From an uncultured Bacteroidales bacterium (GTDB taxonomy: Bacteria; Bacteroidota; Bacteroidia; Bacteroidales; UBA932): a DNA stretch of 57,261 bases. The stretch is from assembly GCA_905235995.1 (NCBI GenBank), contig CAJONI010000049.1, forward strand, positions 1 through 57,261. Reading direction: 5' to 3'. How positions within the stretch are numbered: the stretch's first letter is position 1; the number at the start of each line of letters is the position of its first letter. Shown here one piece after another: positions 45,322 through 55,827 of the stretch. A program made the position numbers and the translations under genes. Under the pieces are notes generated by a model that made no database searches, was not told the origin of the DNA, and saw only the letters and a program-made list of their open reading frames with translations.

Positions 45322-46831
45322 CAATGCGGGTATAGTCGTGGGGGGCCACGTGGAAGCGGATGAGATTCCGGGTCGGGCCCGGAATGACGGGAGAGGTCGG
45401 GCCCGGAATGACGGATTCAGGAGTTTGCAGGCCGAAGAAGGCGAAGGCTTCGTCGGGGATGAAGACCTCGACGTCGACGGGATAGTCGGCGAAGTTGGCC
45501 ACGATGGCCATCGCGCTGCCGTCGTAGCCGCGCATCCAGGCGAACTGGCGCTCCGGGTCGAAGCTTTCTGAAGCCGGATTGGCATACATGAGGTCGAAGG
45601 TCTTCCCCTTCGAGAAGATTGCGTCGGCCGAGGCTATGCGGAGCAGGCGGCAGTATTCCTTGTAGATATTCTCCTCCTCCATCGTGAGCTTCCCCGAAAG
45701 GGCGCGGGCCACGGAAGGCACCGTGCAGTAGTCGAAGATGGACGTACGGCCGTCGCGCCCGCTGAAACCCTCTTCCTCCATGCCGCGCTCTCCGAATTCC
45801 TGCCCGAAATAAAGCATGAACGACGCCGTATTGAACAGCAGTGAAACCGACAGCGCCGCCCTGCTGCGACGGGCGCTGCCCGCAAAGAAATCGGAAGCGA
45901 GCCTCTGTTCGTCGTGGTTCTCGAGGAAATTGAGCATCCGGGGCTGCAGACCACCCAGGAACTGCCACTCGTGCGTCAGGCACCAGGCCGGACGTTCGCC
46001 GCTGACTATGCCGCGGAGGGCGTCGTAGAAGCCCGATTTGTCATAGAGCAAATCGAAGCCCGCATCGGCGTAGCGACGGTAGTTTTCCTTGCCGTAAACC
46101 TCTGCGATGAAGAATGTCGCAGGATGGGAGGCGCGGACCTCCCTGAACGCCCATGCGAAGAATTCGGCAGGCACCAGCTCGACCATGTCGCAGCGGAAGC
46201 CGTCGACCCCCTTTCCGGCCCAGAACTGCAGGACCGCCAGCATCTTGTCCCAGGTGCTGCGGTCACCGTAGTTGAGCTTGACGGTGTCATACCAGTCGTT
46301 CTCAGAGGGGAAGCGATGGAAAACGTCGTTGCCTGTGGCCAGGGCTGGATCTTCCACGTAGCCCTCCGGCAGCGATGCGGGAAGCACCAGCGGGCCGTCG
46401 AGCGGGTAGAAGTTGTCGCGGTTGAAATAGCCGCGGTATTCGCGATAGACGTGGTTGGGCACGAAATCGATGATCACCTTCATTCCGGCACGGTGGGTAC
46501 GTTCGACCAGGGCCTCGAACTCGGCCATGCGGTTGTCAAGGTTGTCGGCCAGGGCAGGGTCGACGTCGAACCAGTTGCGGACCGCGTAGGGCGAGCCGGC
46601 CTCCCCCTTCACGAGGGAAGGATGGCAGTCGGGGATGGTGCGGAAATGGGTTTTGGTGGCATGGGAGATTACGCCGGTGTACCAGATGGCACCCACGGAA
46701 AGCTGCTTGAAGTGGCGCAGGACTTCGTCGGAGATGTCGGAGAACTTTCCCGACCCGTTCTCAGCATAAGAGCCTCCGGGAATGCAGGATCGATTCCCGA
46801 AGGCTCTCAATAACAGCTGATAGATGATCAT
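45308..46831 (-). CDS. GH13 alpha-amylase-family enzyme with repeat-derived C-terminal insert
   Basis: Glycoside hydrolase acting on alpha-glucans, 507 residues, no signal peptide, so cytoplasmic. The (beta/alpha)8 barrel shows region I IDFVPNHV, nucleophile Asp215 in DGFRCDMV, acid/base Glu244 in FIAEVYG, and Asp307 in FLENHDEQR. The C-terminal beta domain contains VIPGPTSPVIPGPTRN at about 474-489, which is encoded by copies R4 and R5 of the palindromic repeat inserted in frame between two strands. The exact specificity is not clear. It lies upstream of, and overlaps, the secreted toxin-like gene, and a repeat copy also precedes its start. Confidence 0.9.
   Translation of the reverse strand: MIIYQLLLRAFGNRSCIPGGSYAENGSGKFSDISDEVLRHFKQLSVGAIWYTGVISHATKTHFRTIPDCHPSLVKGEAGSPYAVRNWFDVDPALADNLDNRMAEFEALVERTHRAGMKVIIDFVPNHVYREYRGYFNRDNFYPLDGPLVLPASLPEGYVEDPALATGNDVFHRFPSENDWYDTVKLNYGDRSTWDKMLAVLQFWAGKGVDGFRCDMVELVPAEFFAWAFREVRASHPATFFIAEVYGKENYRRYADAGFDLLYDKSGFYDALRGIVSGERPAWCLTHEWQFLGGLQPRMLNFLENHDEQRLASDFFAGSARRSRAALSVSLLFNTASFMLYFGQEFGERGMEEEGFSGRDGRTSIFDYCTVPSVARALSGKLTMEEENIYKEYCRLLRIASADAIFSKGKTFDLMYANPASESFDPERQFAWMRGYDGSAMAIVANFADYPVDVEVFIPDEAFAFFGLQTPESVIPGPTSPVIPGPTRNLIRFHVAPHDYTRIDVSH
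45364..45388. repeat. Dispersed 25-base palindromic repeat, copy R4
   Basis: Perfect 8-bp stem (ATTCCGGG / CCCGGAAT) with loop TCGGG, then GAC. It lies within the GH13 coding sequence and encodes about VIPGPTRN there. Confidence 0.8.
45395..45412. repeat. Dispersed palindromic repeat, partial copy R5
   Basis: Eighteen bases identical to the right part of R4 (GGTCGGGCCCGGAATGAC), six bases downstream of it, also in the GH13 coding sequence. The left arm is missing. Confidence 0.75.
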
Positions 46832-46840
46832 CCGGTTTCA

Positions 46841-46865
46841 GATCCAGGGTCAGGCCCGGGATGAC
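46841..46865. repeat. Dispersed 25-base palindromic repeat, copy R6
   Basis: Stem with one mismatch (ATCCAGGG / CCCGGGAT) and loop TCAGG-like, ending in TGAC, between the pfp stop and the GH13 start. Confidence 0.75.
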
Positions 46866-46871
46866 TTATGC

Positions 46872-48104
46872 CTACCAGTTCAGGATCTTGCGGAAATCGT
46901 ATTCCTCAGGATCCGGCAGGTACTTCTTCGCGGCTTCGTAGTCGGCAGGGGTGATGTAGTGCACGATGTGCTTGTAGATACCCTGGGCCATGTCGCCGTC
47001 GATGTCCACGAGACGAGGAGGGATCTTGCCGGTCACGGGGTCCTGCAGGTCGGTGAGGTAGAGCGGCTTGATGGTGCCGAGCGCATCGACGTACACCATG
47101 CAGCCGGTCTCGCCGCGCTCGAAGAGCTCGTAGACGCCGAAGCCAAGCTGCGAGCAGTAGAGCAGGTCGTAGGCGATGGGGGCCTGGCAGCGGATGTCGT
47201 AGCCGATCTCCACGGGACGGGTCTTGACCTTCATGCCGAGCTCCTTGAACTTGATCTCGAGCAGGTCGTTGAAGAGCTGGGCCTTGGAGATCTTGCCAAG
47301 CTCCGGATGGCCGTGCTCGTCGTAGGTGAACTTCACGCCGGTGGCCTTGAGCTGTTCGTCGCTGAGCATGTGGAACACGCCCTCGGAGACCATGATGCCG
47401 CCGTAGCTGACGCCCATGAGCTTGCGCTTGACGATGGCGCTGATCGAGAGGTTGACGATCTTGTCGACCGTGATCTCGGACTTGTTGAACATCTCGGGGA
47501 TGATGATCATCGGATAGTGGCAGGAGGCGCCGATGCCGAGGGCGAGGTGGCCTGCGCTGCGGCCCATGGCCGAGACGATGAACCAGTTGCCGGAGGTGCG
47601 GGCGTCCTCATAGACCGTCGTGGCGATGCGCGTACCCTCGGCCTTGGCGGAGTTGAAGCCGTAGGTCGGGGTGTTCATCGGCAGCGGGAGGTCGTTGTCG
47701 ATGGTCTTGGGCACGTGGATGTTGCGGATAGGATAGTTCTTCTCCTTCAGGAACTTCGACACACGGTTGGCCGTGGATGCGGTGTCGTCGCCGCCCACCG
47801 TGACCAGCAGCTTGATGTTGTTGTCGCGGAAGAGCCTGAGATTGAAATTCTTCTCGAAATCTTCCTGGGTCGGCTTGTAACGGCTCATCTGGAGATAGGA
47901 GCCGCCGCGGTTGAATATGGAGTCGGCCATGATGAAATCGAGCTCGACGTAGTCGGGATCGGGCGAGAAGAGCCCGGAATACCCGCCATGAAGGCCGAGC
48001 ACGCGATATCCCTTGGCGATGAAGGCCTTGGTGATGGTTCCTACTACAGTGTTCATACCGGGCGCAGGTCCGCCGCCGGTCAGGATGATGATGGAGTCTT
48101 TCAT
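46872..48104 (-). CDS. Pyrophosphate-dependent phosphofructokinase type
   Basis: Phosphorylates fructose 6-phosphate, by motif with PPi rather than ATP. About 410 residues: LTGGGPAPGMN at the start, VTVGGDDTAS (104-107, GGDD, where ATP enzymes have GGDG), and VPKTIDNDLP (132-138), both hallmarks of PPi-dependent members. AMGRSAGHLALG and RPVEIGYDIRCQAPIA fit the substrate sites. The frame is open to 48158, but MKDSIIILTGGG is the natural start and the promoter box lies upstream. Reversible PPi use would link glycolysis and gluconeogenesis. Confidence 0.92.
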   Translation of the reverse strand: MKDSIIILTGGGPAPGMNTVVGTITKAFIAKGYRVLGLHGGYSGLFSPDPDYVELDFIMADSIFNRGGSYLQMSRYKPTQEDFEKNFNLRLFRDNNIKLLVTVGGDDTASTANRVSKFLKEKNYPIRNIHVPKTIDNDLPLPMNTPTYGFNSAKAEGTRIATTVYEDARTSGNWFIVSAMGRSAGHLALGIGASCHYPMIIIPEMFNKSEITVDKIVNLSISAIVKRKLMGVSYGGIMVSEGVFHMLSDEQLKATGVKFTYDEHGHPELGKISKAQLFNDLLEIKFKELGMKVKTRPVEIGYDIRCQAPIAYDLLYCSQLGFGVYELFERGETGCMVYVDALGTIKPLYLTDLQDPVTGKIPPRLVDIDGDMAQGIYKHIVHYITPADYEAAKKYLPDPEEYDFRKILNW

Positions 48105-48146
48105 ATAGGTTAAGTGTTGAATTCCTGAATACGGGTTTTCGGGTGG

Positions 48147-48154
48147 CAAAGATA
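48147..48154 (-). promoter_or_regulatory. -7 box of pfp
   Basis: Perfect TATCTTTG on the minus strand, about 42 bases before the ATG at 48104, divergent from and 22 bases away from the ligA box. Confidence 0.65.
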
Positions 48155-48176
48155 TCATTTTTTGGTAAAATATCGC

Positions 48177-48184
48177 TATTTTTG
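48177..48184 (+). promoter_or_regulatory. -7 box of the ligA unit
   Basis: Perfect TATTTTTG, 12 bases before the ligA ATG. Confidence 0.65.
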
Positions 48185-48187
48185 TAG

Positions 48188-50224
<2,037 letters not shown>

Positions 50225-50227
50225 GCC

Positions 50228-51115
50228 ATGCGACAGTTCCTGGACAGAATCAAGCGTTCATTCAGAGCGGGCAGACTGAGGCTCTACATGGCAAAGAATG
50301 TCCAGGCCTTTGTCATCACGGTCCATGGCTTCGAGAGACAAAGGGTAGGCCGCGAGGCCATCGCCCTGAGCCAGTTCACCCTGATAGCCTTCGTGCCGAT
50401 TTTCGCCCTTCTGCTCTTCTTCGCGAGCGGCTTCAACCTCGACCGCCTGCTCTACGACAAGCTCGCCGGACTCTTTCCTACCAGCATGCCCCTGGTCGAC
50501 TCCATAGTCGAACTTGCCCAGAACATCATCTACGCCACCGAGAACGGCCTCTTCGGCTGGATATCCTTCCTGGGCTTCGCCTGGACGGTGATCTGGCTGA
50601 TGATCAACATCGAGGTCGCATTCAACCGCATATGGAGGGTACAGCACCCGCGGAAGCTGTGGAAACGCGTGGCCGTCTACGCAGCAATACTGATAGCCAC
50701 ACCTTTCGTCCTGATGCTTTTCCTTTCCGGATGGACGTGGCACGTGCGCTTCATCGACATACTCGCAGGCCATCTCGGACCGTTCAACTTCATAACGACC
50801 AATATGTTCTGGGTCGCATTCTATGGCATAGTCGTACTGGCCCTGACCATGATGTACAAGTTCATCCCGGCCGTGAAGGTACCGCTCGGCTCCGCCATCA
50901 AGGCTGCGCTGCTGGTGGGAATCGCCTTCGTGCTGCTGCAATATCTATATATGGGCACGCAGCTCATAGTCACCCGCCTGAGCGCCGTCTACGGCGCACT
51001 GGCCTTCGTCCCGCTGCTCATCATCTGGATGAACCTCTGCTGGCAGGTGATACTTTTCGGTGCCGAGCTGACGCGTGGATATACCCTGGCGTCAGCCAAA
51101 TCACAACCTGTTTGA
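50228..51115 (+). CDS. YihY/BrkB family inner membrane protein
   Basis: Polytopic membrane protein of 295 residues with about six hydrophobic segments, in the YihY (formerly RNase BN) family. Seen: FVITVHGFERQRVGREAIALSQFTLIAFVP (shown in part), GWISFLGFAWTVIWLMINIE, FNRIWRV, and the C-terminal segment YGALAFVPLLIIWMNLCWQVILFGAELT shown by its core IWMNLCW, typical of the family. The function is not established; the old RNase claim does not hold. It sits between ligA and rel with gaps of three and two bases. Confidence 0.92.
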   Translation: MRQFLDRIKRSFRAGRLRLYMAKNVQAFVITVHGFERQRVGREAIALSQFTLIAFVPIFALLLFFASGFNLDRLLYDKLAGLFPTSMPLVDSIVELAQNIIYATENGLFGWISFLGFAWTVIWLMINIEVAFNRIWRVQHPRKLWKRVAVYAAILIATPFVLMLFLSGWTWHVRFIDILAGHLGPFNFITTNMFWVAFYGIVVLALTMMYKFIPAVKVPLGSAIKAALLVGIAFVLLQYLYMGTQLIVTRLSAVYGALAFVPLLIIWMNLCWQVILFGAELTRGYTLASAKSQPV

Positions 51116-51117
51116 CC

Positions 51118-53352
51118 ATGTTTACCGAAGAAGACAACCAACTTATTGAACGCACCTTCGAGGGACTGAGGATATCCGCCCGTAAGCGTTGCGCCTCTGA
51201 CCAACAATATGAGCTGGTACTCAAGGCGTATGAGTTTGCCAACGAAGCCCACAAGGGCGTACGGCGAAGGAGCGGGGAACCCTACATCCTCCATCCCATC
51301 GCCGTGGCCAAGATCGTGGTCGACGAGATAGGGCTCGGCTGCAAGTCAATATGCGCCGCCCTGCTTCACGACGTGGTGGAAGACACCGAGTTCACGGTAG
51401 AGGACATCGAACGTCTCTTCGGTGCGAAGATAGCCTCGCTGGTCGACGGACTCACCAAGATCAAGACCGCCCTCGACAACGACAACCGCAACAAGAGCGG
51501 CCGGCAGACCAGCCTCCAGGCCGAGAACTTCAGGCGCATCCTCGTAACCCTCAACGACGACGTCCGCATAGTGCTCATCAAACTGGCCGACCGCCTGCAC
51601 AATGTGCGAACCATCCAGTTCATGCCGGAATACAAACGCGACAAGATACTCAGCGAGACCATGTACCTGTTCATCCCCCTGGCCAACAGGCTCGGCCTCT
51701 ACGGCATCAAGTCTGAGATGGAGAACATCTGGCTCAAGTTCCGTGAGCCCGAGGCCTACGAGGCGATCACCCGCCAGCTCGACCGCATCATGTCGGAGCG
51801 CGGAACCCAGATCGACGACTTCATAGCGCCCATACGCACAGAACTCGACAAGGCCGGATTCAAGTACAAGATACTCAAGCGGCTGAAGGCCCCATACTCC
51901 ATATGGAAGAAGATGACTGCCAAGAACATCCCTTTCGAGCAGATCTTCGACATCTATGCTGTGCGCATCATCTTCGAGCCGCGGGGGCCTTTCACCGAGC
52001 GCGAGCAGTGCTGGTACATCTTCGCCATGATCACCAGCCTCTACCAGTTCAAGAACGACCGCACCCGTGACTGGGTGGACTACCCCAAGGCCAACGGCTA
52101 TGAAGCGCTCCACCTGACGGTTATGGGCAACGGCGGCAATTGGGTGGAAGTGCAGATACGCACCGAAAGGATGAACGCCATAGCGGAACGGGGCATCGCC
52201 GCCCACTGGCTCTACAAGGACGCCGGCATCGGACAGGCCGACAGCGAGATAGACCACTGGCTGCAACAGGTACGCGAGATACTCGAAAACCCCGACATGG
52301 ACGCCATGCGGTTCCTCGATGAATTCCATCAGGAACTGGTGACCTCTTCCATCTACGTGTTCACTCCGCGCGGAGAGTCGAAGACGCTCGCAAAGGGCTC
52401 GACAGCCCTTGATTTCGCCTACTGCGTCCATTCAGAAGTCGGCAACCATGCCATCGCGGCCAAGGTCAACCAGAGGCTCGTACCTCTGTCCCAGGTCCTT
52501 GCAAGCGGCGACCAGGTGGAAATCATCACTACCGACAGCGCCAGGCCAAGGCGTGAGTGGCTCACTTTCCTCCAGAGCAACAGGGCCCGCACGCAGGTGA
52601 TGGACTATCTCAAGTCGGACAAGAAGAACAGCATCAAGGAGGGCATGGACCTGCTCGACAGCCGCCTCGCCGAACGCGGCATCACCGAGCGCAGCCGGGT
52701 GATAAAGAAACTGATAGACTACTATCAGGTACCAGGCGGCAAGGACGATTTCTATAACCGAATCGGAACCGGAGTGATCGACCTCGAGGGCCTCGACAAG
52801 GCCCTGCGCACCGACTTGAAGCAGCGGAATGTGCAGATGTGGGGCGTAAAGCTCCTCAATCCGCTCCGCAACCTGGGCCGCATCGACAAGAAAGACACCT
52901 TCCTGCTGCAGGAAGACCTGGAGGATGGCACCATCTCCTTCAACATAGCCGAGTGCTGCTCCCCCATCCCCGGCGACAGTGTCGTAGCGTTCATCGAGGA
53001 CGACGGAATAGTGACCATACACAAGAAGAGCTGCCCCGTCGCCGTAAGCCTTGCCTCGAAAGAAGGGCACCGCATAGTATCGGCCAGGTGGAGCAAACAT
53101 TTCCAGATGTCATTTCTGGCAAGGATTTCGCTTGAAGGTATCGACCGTGTGGGTGCGGTAAGCGAAGTGACGCGCGTCATATCGCAGGTGCTGGGCGTCA
53201 ACATGCGCAAGCTCCGCATCGACAGCCATGACGAGATCTTCGAAGGCACGATCGACCTGTACGTCCACAGCACGGAAGACCTCGACAAACTCATCAAGGC
53301 GCTCGGCAAGGTAAAGGGCGTCGAAAGGGTCAAACGCGTAGACATCAACTGA
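51118..53352 (+). CDS. rel: Bifunctional (p)ppGpp synthetase/hydrolase
   Basis: Makes and degrades the stringent-response alarmone. About 744 residues: the N-terminal HD hydrolase domain is intact (YILHPIAVAKIV; LLHDVVED with His84-Asp85), the synthetase domain has RLKAPYSIWKKM and YPKANGYEALHLTV, then a TGS domain (YVFTPRGESKTLAKGSTALDFAY shown by its start) and a C-terminal ACT domain (ISLEGIDRVGAVSEVTRVIS). Both activities look possible. The frame is open far upstream, but that part lies in another frame of yihY; ATG 51118, two bases after the yihY stop, is the start. Confidence 0.95.
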   Translation: MFTEEDNQLIERTFEGLRISARKRCASDQQYELVLKAYEFANEAHKGVRRRSGEPYILHPIAVAKIVVDEIGLGCKSICAALLHDVVEDTEFTVEDIERLFGAKIASLVDGLTKIKTALDNDNRNKSGRQTSLQAENFRRILVTLNDDVRIVLIKLADRLHNVRTIQFMPEYKRDKILSETMYLFIPLANRLGLYGIKSEMENIWLKFREPEAYEAITRQLDRIMSERGTQIDDFIAPIRTELDKAGFKYKILKRLKAPYSIWKKMTAKNIPFEQIFDIYAVRIIFEPRGPFTEREQCWYIFAMITSLYQFKNDRTRDWVDYPKANGYEALHLTVMGNGGNWVEVQIRTERMNAIAERGIAAHWLYKDAGIGQADSEIDHWLQQVREILENPDMDAMRFLDEFHQELVTSSIYVFTPRGESKTLAKGSTALDFAYCVHSEVGNHAIAAKVNQRLVPLSQVLASGDQVEIITTDSARPRREWLTFLQSNRARTQVMDYLKSDKKNSIKEGMDLLDSRLAERGITERSRVIKKLIDYYQVPGGKDDFYNRIGTGVIDLEGLDKALRTDLKQRNVQMWGVKLLNPLRNLGRIDKKDTFLLQEDLEDGTISFNIAECCSPIPGDSVVAFIEDDGIVTIHKKSCPVAVSLASKEGHRIVSARWSKHFQMSFLARISLEGIDRVGAVSEVTRVISQVLGVNMRKLRIDSHDEIFEGTIDLYVHSTEDLDKLIKALGKVKGVERVKRVDIN

Positions 53353-53354
53353 GC

Positions 53355-55139
53355 ATGAGAAGAATCATACTTGCGGCCTCACTGATGGCGCTTTTCGTGG
53401 CGGCCTGCTGTTTCAGCCACTCCTGCGCCAATACGACCACCCCTCCCGGCGGTGGTCCCAAGGACACGATACCGCCCGTGCTGCTGAAGACAGAACCGGC
53501 CAAGGGTTCGACGGGCTTCCCCGTGGCCGATGGCAAGATCATCCTGACATACAACGAATACACCATCGTCAAGAATGCCGGCGACATCATGCTTTCGCCG
53601 CCCACCAAACGCCGACCCCAGACCAAGGTCAAGAGCAAGAGCATAGTGGTGACGCTGCAGGACACCCTGAGGGAAAACCAGACCTACACCCTGGATTTCG
53701 GACAGTCCATCGTCGACAACAACGAGAGCAATCCCGCCCCCAGGATGGTCTACGCATTCTCGACAGGCGAGACGCTCGATTCGCTCTACTTCACCGGCAC
53801 GGTGCTCAACAGCCAGACCCTCGCACCTGTCAAGGGCGCGCTGGTGACTGCATTCACAAGCCAGACCGACTCCGCCTGCTTCAACCTTATGCCCGACGCC
53901 GCGACGCGCACAGACGACTGGGGTTTCTTCATCCTGCGCAACCTGCGCGACACGGCTTTCCAGGTGTTCGTCTACACCGACAACGACAACGATTACAAGT
54001 ACAATCCTGACGGCGACCAGATAGGCTTCCTGGATTCGCTCTACACGCCTTCGCGTGTGATCAACGATTCCACCTACGAGGCCCGCGGATTCCTGATGAA
54101 GGACACGCTCGCCTGCAAGGCCAGGGAATCGATGGTCCAGCTGCTGACTTTCCAGGAGCTCCAGAGCGTGCAGTACCTGCAGAACAGCGGCCGTGTGACC
54201 GAACGCCAGGGCTTCCTGAAGTTCAGCGCCGCCGACGTGCAGATCAACTCCATGGAATTCGTGGGCATCCCCGACTCCTGCATCATCCTTCAGTACAACC
54301 GCACCCGCGACAGCCTCGACTTCTGGGTAAATACCGACTACCGGCTCGACGACAGCCTGCTCATCAGGCTCAACTACATGAAGACCGACTCTACGGGCGT
54401 CCTCTCCCCTGTCGAGGAGAACCTCTCGCTGGCTGTGATGAAACAGGAGGGAGATTCGGGCAGGAAGGACACAAAACAGCAGAAGGACACGGTTTTCCAA
54501 CTGAATATCACGGCCAAGGACGAGACGGTTGAACAGCTGGGCGTGAAGGTGTTCTCGAATCTCCCGGTAATCGCCATCGTGCAGGATTCGATCCGTCTGG
54601 TCGAGACCAATCCGAAGGGACAGAAATCGGACAAGGCCTTCACATTCCAGAGGGACACCATCGAAGTGCGACAGTGGATCGTACGTCCTGTGGAGCAGCT
54701 GGTCAAGGGCTGCCAGTACGAATTGTTCTTCCCGCAGGGAACATTCACCGACCTGTCTCACCTGCCGAATGCGAATACTTCGGCAAAATTCCAGATTCCC
54801 CAGTCGGAGACGCTGAGCTCCCTCCAGCTCGTACTTTCCGGCGTGGAAGACCGCTACATAGTGGATCTGACCGACGAAAAGGGCACCGGCATCATACGTA
54901 CCTATCATATCGAAAAGCCCGGCACTCTCGACTTCCCCTATCTCAAGGCCGGAAAGTACATGATACGTGTGACCTGGGACAAGAACCGCAACGGCTACGC
55001 CGACACCGGCAACCTGCTTTCGCGCAAGCAGCCCGAAGCCGTACGCTTCTTCGAAAGCACACCGGGCAACAAGATCCTGGAAATCCCCGAATCGGCCGAG
55101 ATCGAACAGAATATCGACCTGAAATCCATGTTCCGATGA
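53355..55139 (+). CDS. Surface lipoprotein with N-terminal Ig-like domain
   Basis: About 594 residues. Signal peptide followed by cysteines (VAACCFSHSCAN), then the Bacteroidota signature PPGGGPKDTIPPVL that starts a bacterial Ig-like (Big_5 type) domain with FPVADGKIILTYNEY. A CarboxypepD-like beta domain follows (GTVLNSQTLAPVKGALVTAF). The rest is beta-rich without a domain I recognise. Which Cys is lipidated is not certain. Function unknown; such proteins are widespread next to housekeeping genes. It starts two bases after rel and overlaps the next gene by four bases (ATGA). Confidence 0.82.
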   Translation: MRRIILAASLMALFVAACCFSHSCANTTTPPGGGPKDTIPPVLLKTEPAKGSTGFPVADGKIILTYNEYTIVKNAGDIMLSPPTKRRPQTKVKSKSIVVTLQDTLRENQTYTLDFGQSIVDNNESNPAPRMVYAFSTGETLDSLYFTGTVLNSQTLAPVKGALVTAFTSQTDSACFNLMPDAATRTDDWGFFILRNLRDTAFQVFVYTDNDNDYKYNPDGDQIGFLDSLYTPSRVINDSTYEARGFLMKDTLACKARESMVQLLTFQELQSVQYLQNSGRVTERQGFLKFSAADVQINSMEFVGIPDSCIILQYNRTRDSLDFWVNTDYRLDDSLLIRLNYMKTDSTGVLSPVEENLSLAVMKQEGDSGRKDTKQQKDTVFQLNITAKDETVEQLGVKVFSNLPVIAIVQDSIRLVETNPKGQKSDKAFTFQRDTIEVRQWIVRPVEQLVKGCQYELFFPQGTFTDLSHLPNANTSAKFQIPQSETLSSLQLVLSGVEDRYIVDLTDEKGTGIIRTYHIEKPGTLDFPYLKAGKYMIRVTWDKNRNGYADTGNLLSRKQPEAVRFFESTPGNKILEIPESAEIEQNIDLKSMFR

Positions 55140-55822
55140 AGAAATACCTGCTCATAATTCTTTCCATGAGTGCCTTCCTGCTACCCGCACGGGCGCAGGA
55201 CGACAACTTCATCTTCGACATGCCCAACGATTTCGCGACGCTCGACACCGTGGTTCACCCTCCCAGGTTCAAGAGCATACACATGATAGGAGTATCCTAT
55301 GGCGTAAGCTGGAGCGGAGTCACATCCTCGCCAGGCATATCACAAAGTAAAATATTGACCTACAACAACTTCGGGGTTTACTACACTTACTACCACGCCC
55401 TCTGGGACCATCTGTTCAACTTCGGGCTCAAGACCGGGGCGATGTACCTGCACGAGGGTTACGTCTCCGAAAGGGAAGGCTACGGAGAAACCTGCACCCT
55501 GGTAAACGTGCCCCTCATCTCGCAGTTCAAGATCGACTTCTCGATCTTCCGCGTCCTCATAAACCTGGGGACCTACGGCGGCTATCGCCTGACCACCGAC
55601 AAGGAGGGCGGTTTCGACAAGTACGACCAGCGTTACGACTACGGGGTGCTGGGAGGAGGCGGCTTTGCGATAGTCTTCCATCCCTTTGAATTCCACATCG
55701 AGGCGAACTACAAGTACGCCTTCGCCAGCCAGTACCAGACCAACAAGATGAGCGACATCTACTGGATGTATACCTACCCGCAGAACATCATGTTCAGCGC
55801 TTCGCTGTTCTTCCATCTCTGA
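55136..55822 (+). CDS. Outer membrane beta-barrel protein, PorT-like
   Basis: About 228 residues with a signal peptide (KKYLLIILSMSAFLLPARAQ), then alternating hydrophobic strands with aromatic ends, e.g. HMIGVSYGVSWSGVT, NNFGVYYTYYHAL, NFGLKTGAMYLHEGY, NLGTYGGYRLTTD and a last strand ending FSASLFFHL. A terminal Phe/Leu and about eight to ten strands fit a small outer membrane barrel of the PorT/OMP_b-brl_2 class. No ligand or role is known. Translationally coupled to the Ig-like lipoprotein gene by a 4-base overlap, so the two may work together at the surface. Confidence 0.8.
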   Translation: MKKYLLIILSMSAFLLPARAQDDNFIFDMPNDFATLDTVVHPPRFKSIHMIGVSYGVSWSGVTSSPGISQSKILTYNNFGVYYTYYHALWDHLFNFGLKTGAMYLHEGYVSEREGYGETCTLVNVPLISQFKIDFSIFRVLINLGTYGGYRLTTDKEGGFDKYDQRYDYGVLGGGGFAIVFHPFEFHIEANYKYAFASQYQTNKMSDIYWMYTYPQNIMFSASLFFHL

Positions 55823-55827
55823 CATCC

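Noticed and set aside
45322-45585. N-terminal extension of the toxin-like gene
   Set aside because: It is out of frame within the amylase gene and through repeats R4/R5; a clear signal peptide starts at ATG 45321.
50632-51117. Upstream extension of the rel frame giving a 906-residue protein
   Set aside because: The extension runs through yihY in another frame; the RelA/SpoT family starts at ATG 51118, two bases after the yihY stop.
53379-54908. Open frame of 509 codons on the minus strand opposite the Ig-like lipoprotein gene
   Set aside because: The plus-strand product has a signal peptide and family motifs and is coupled to its neighbours; the opposite frame has neither.
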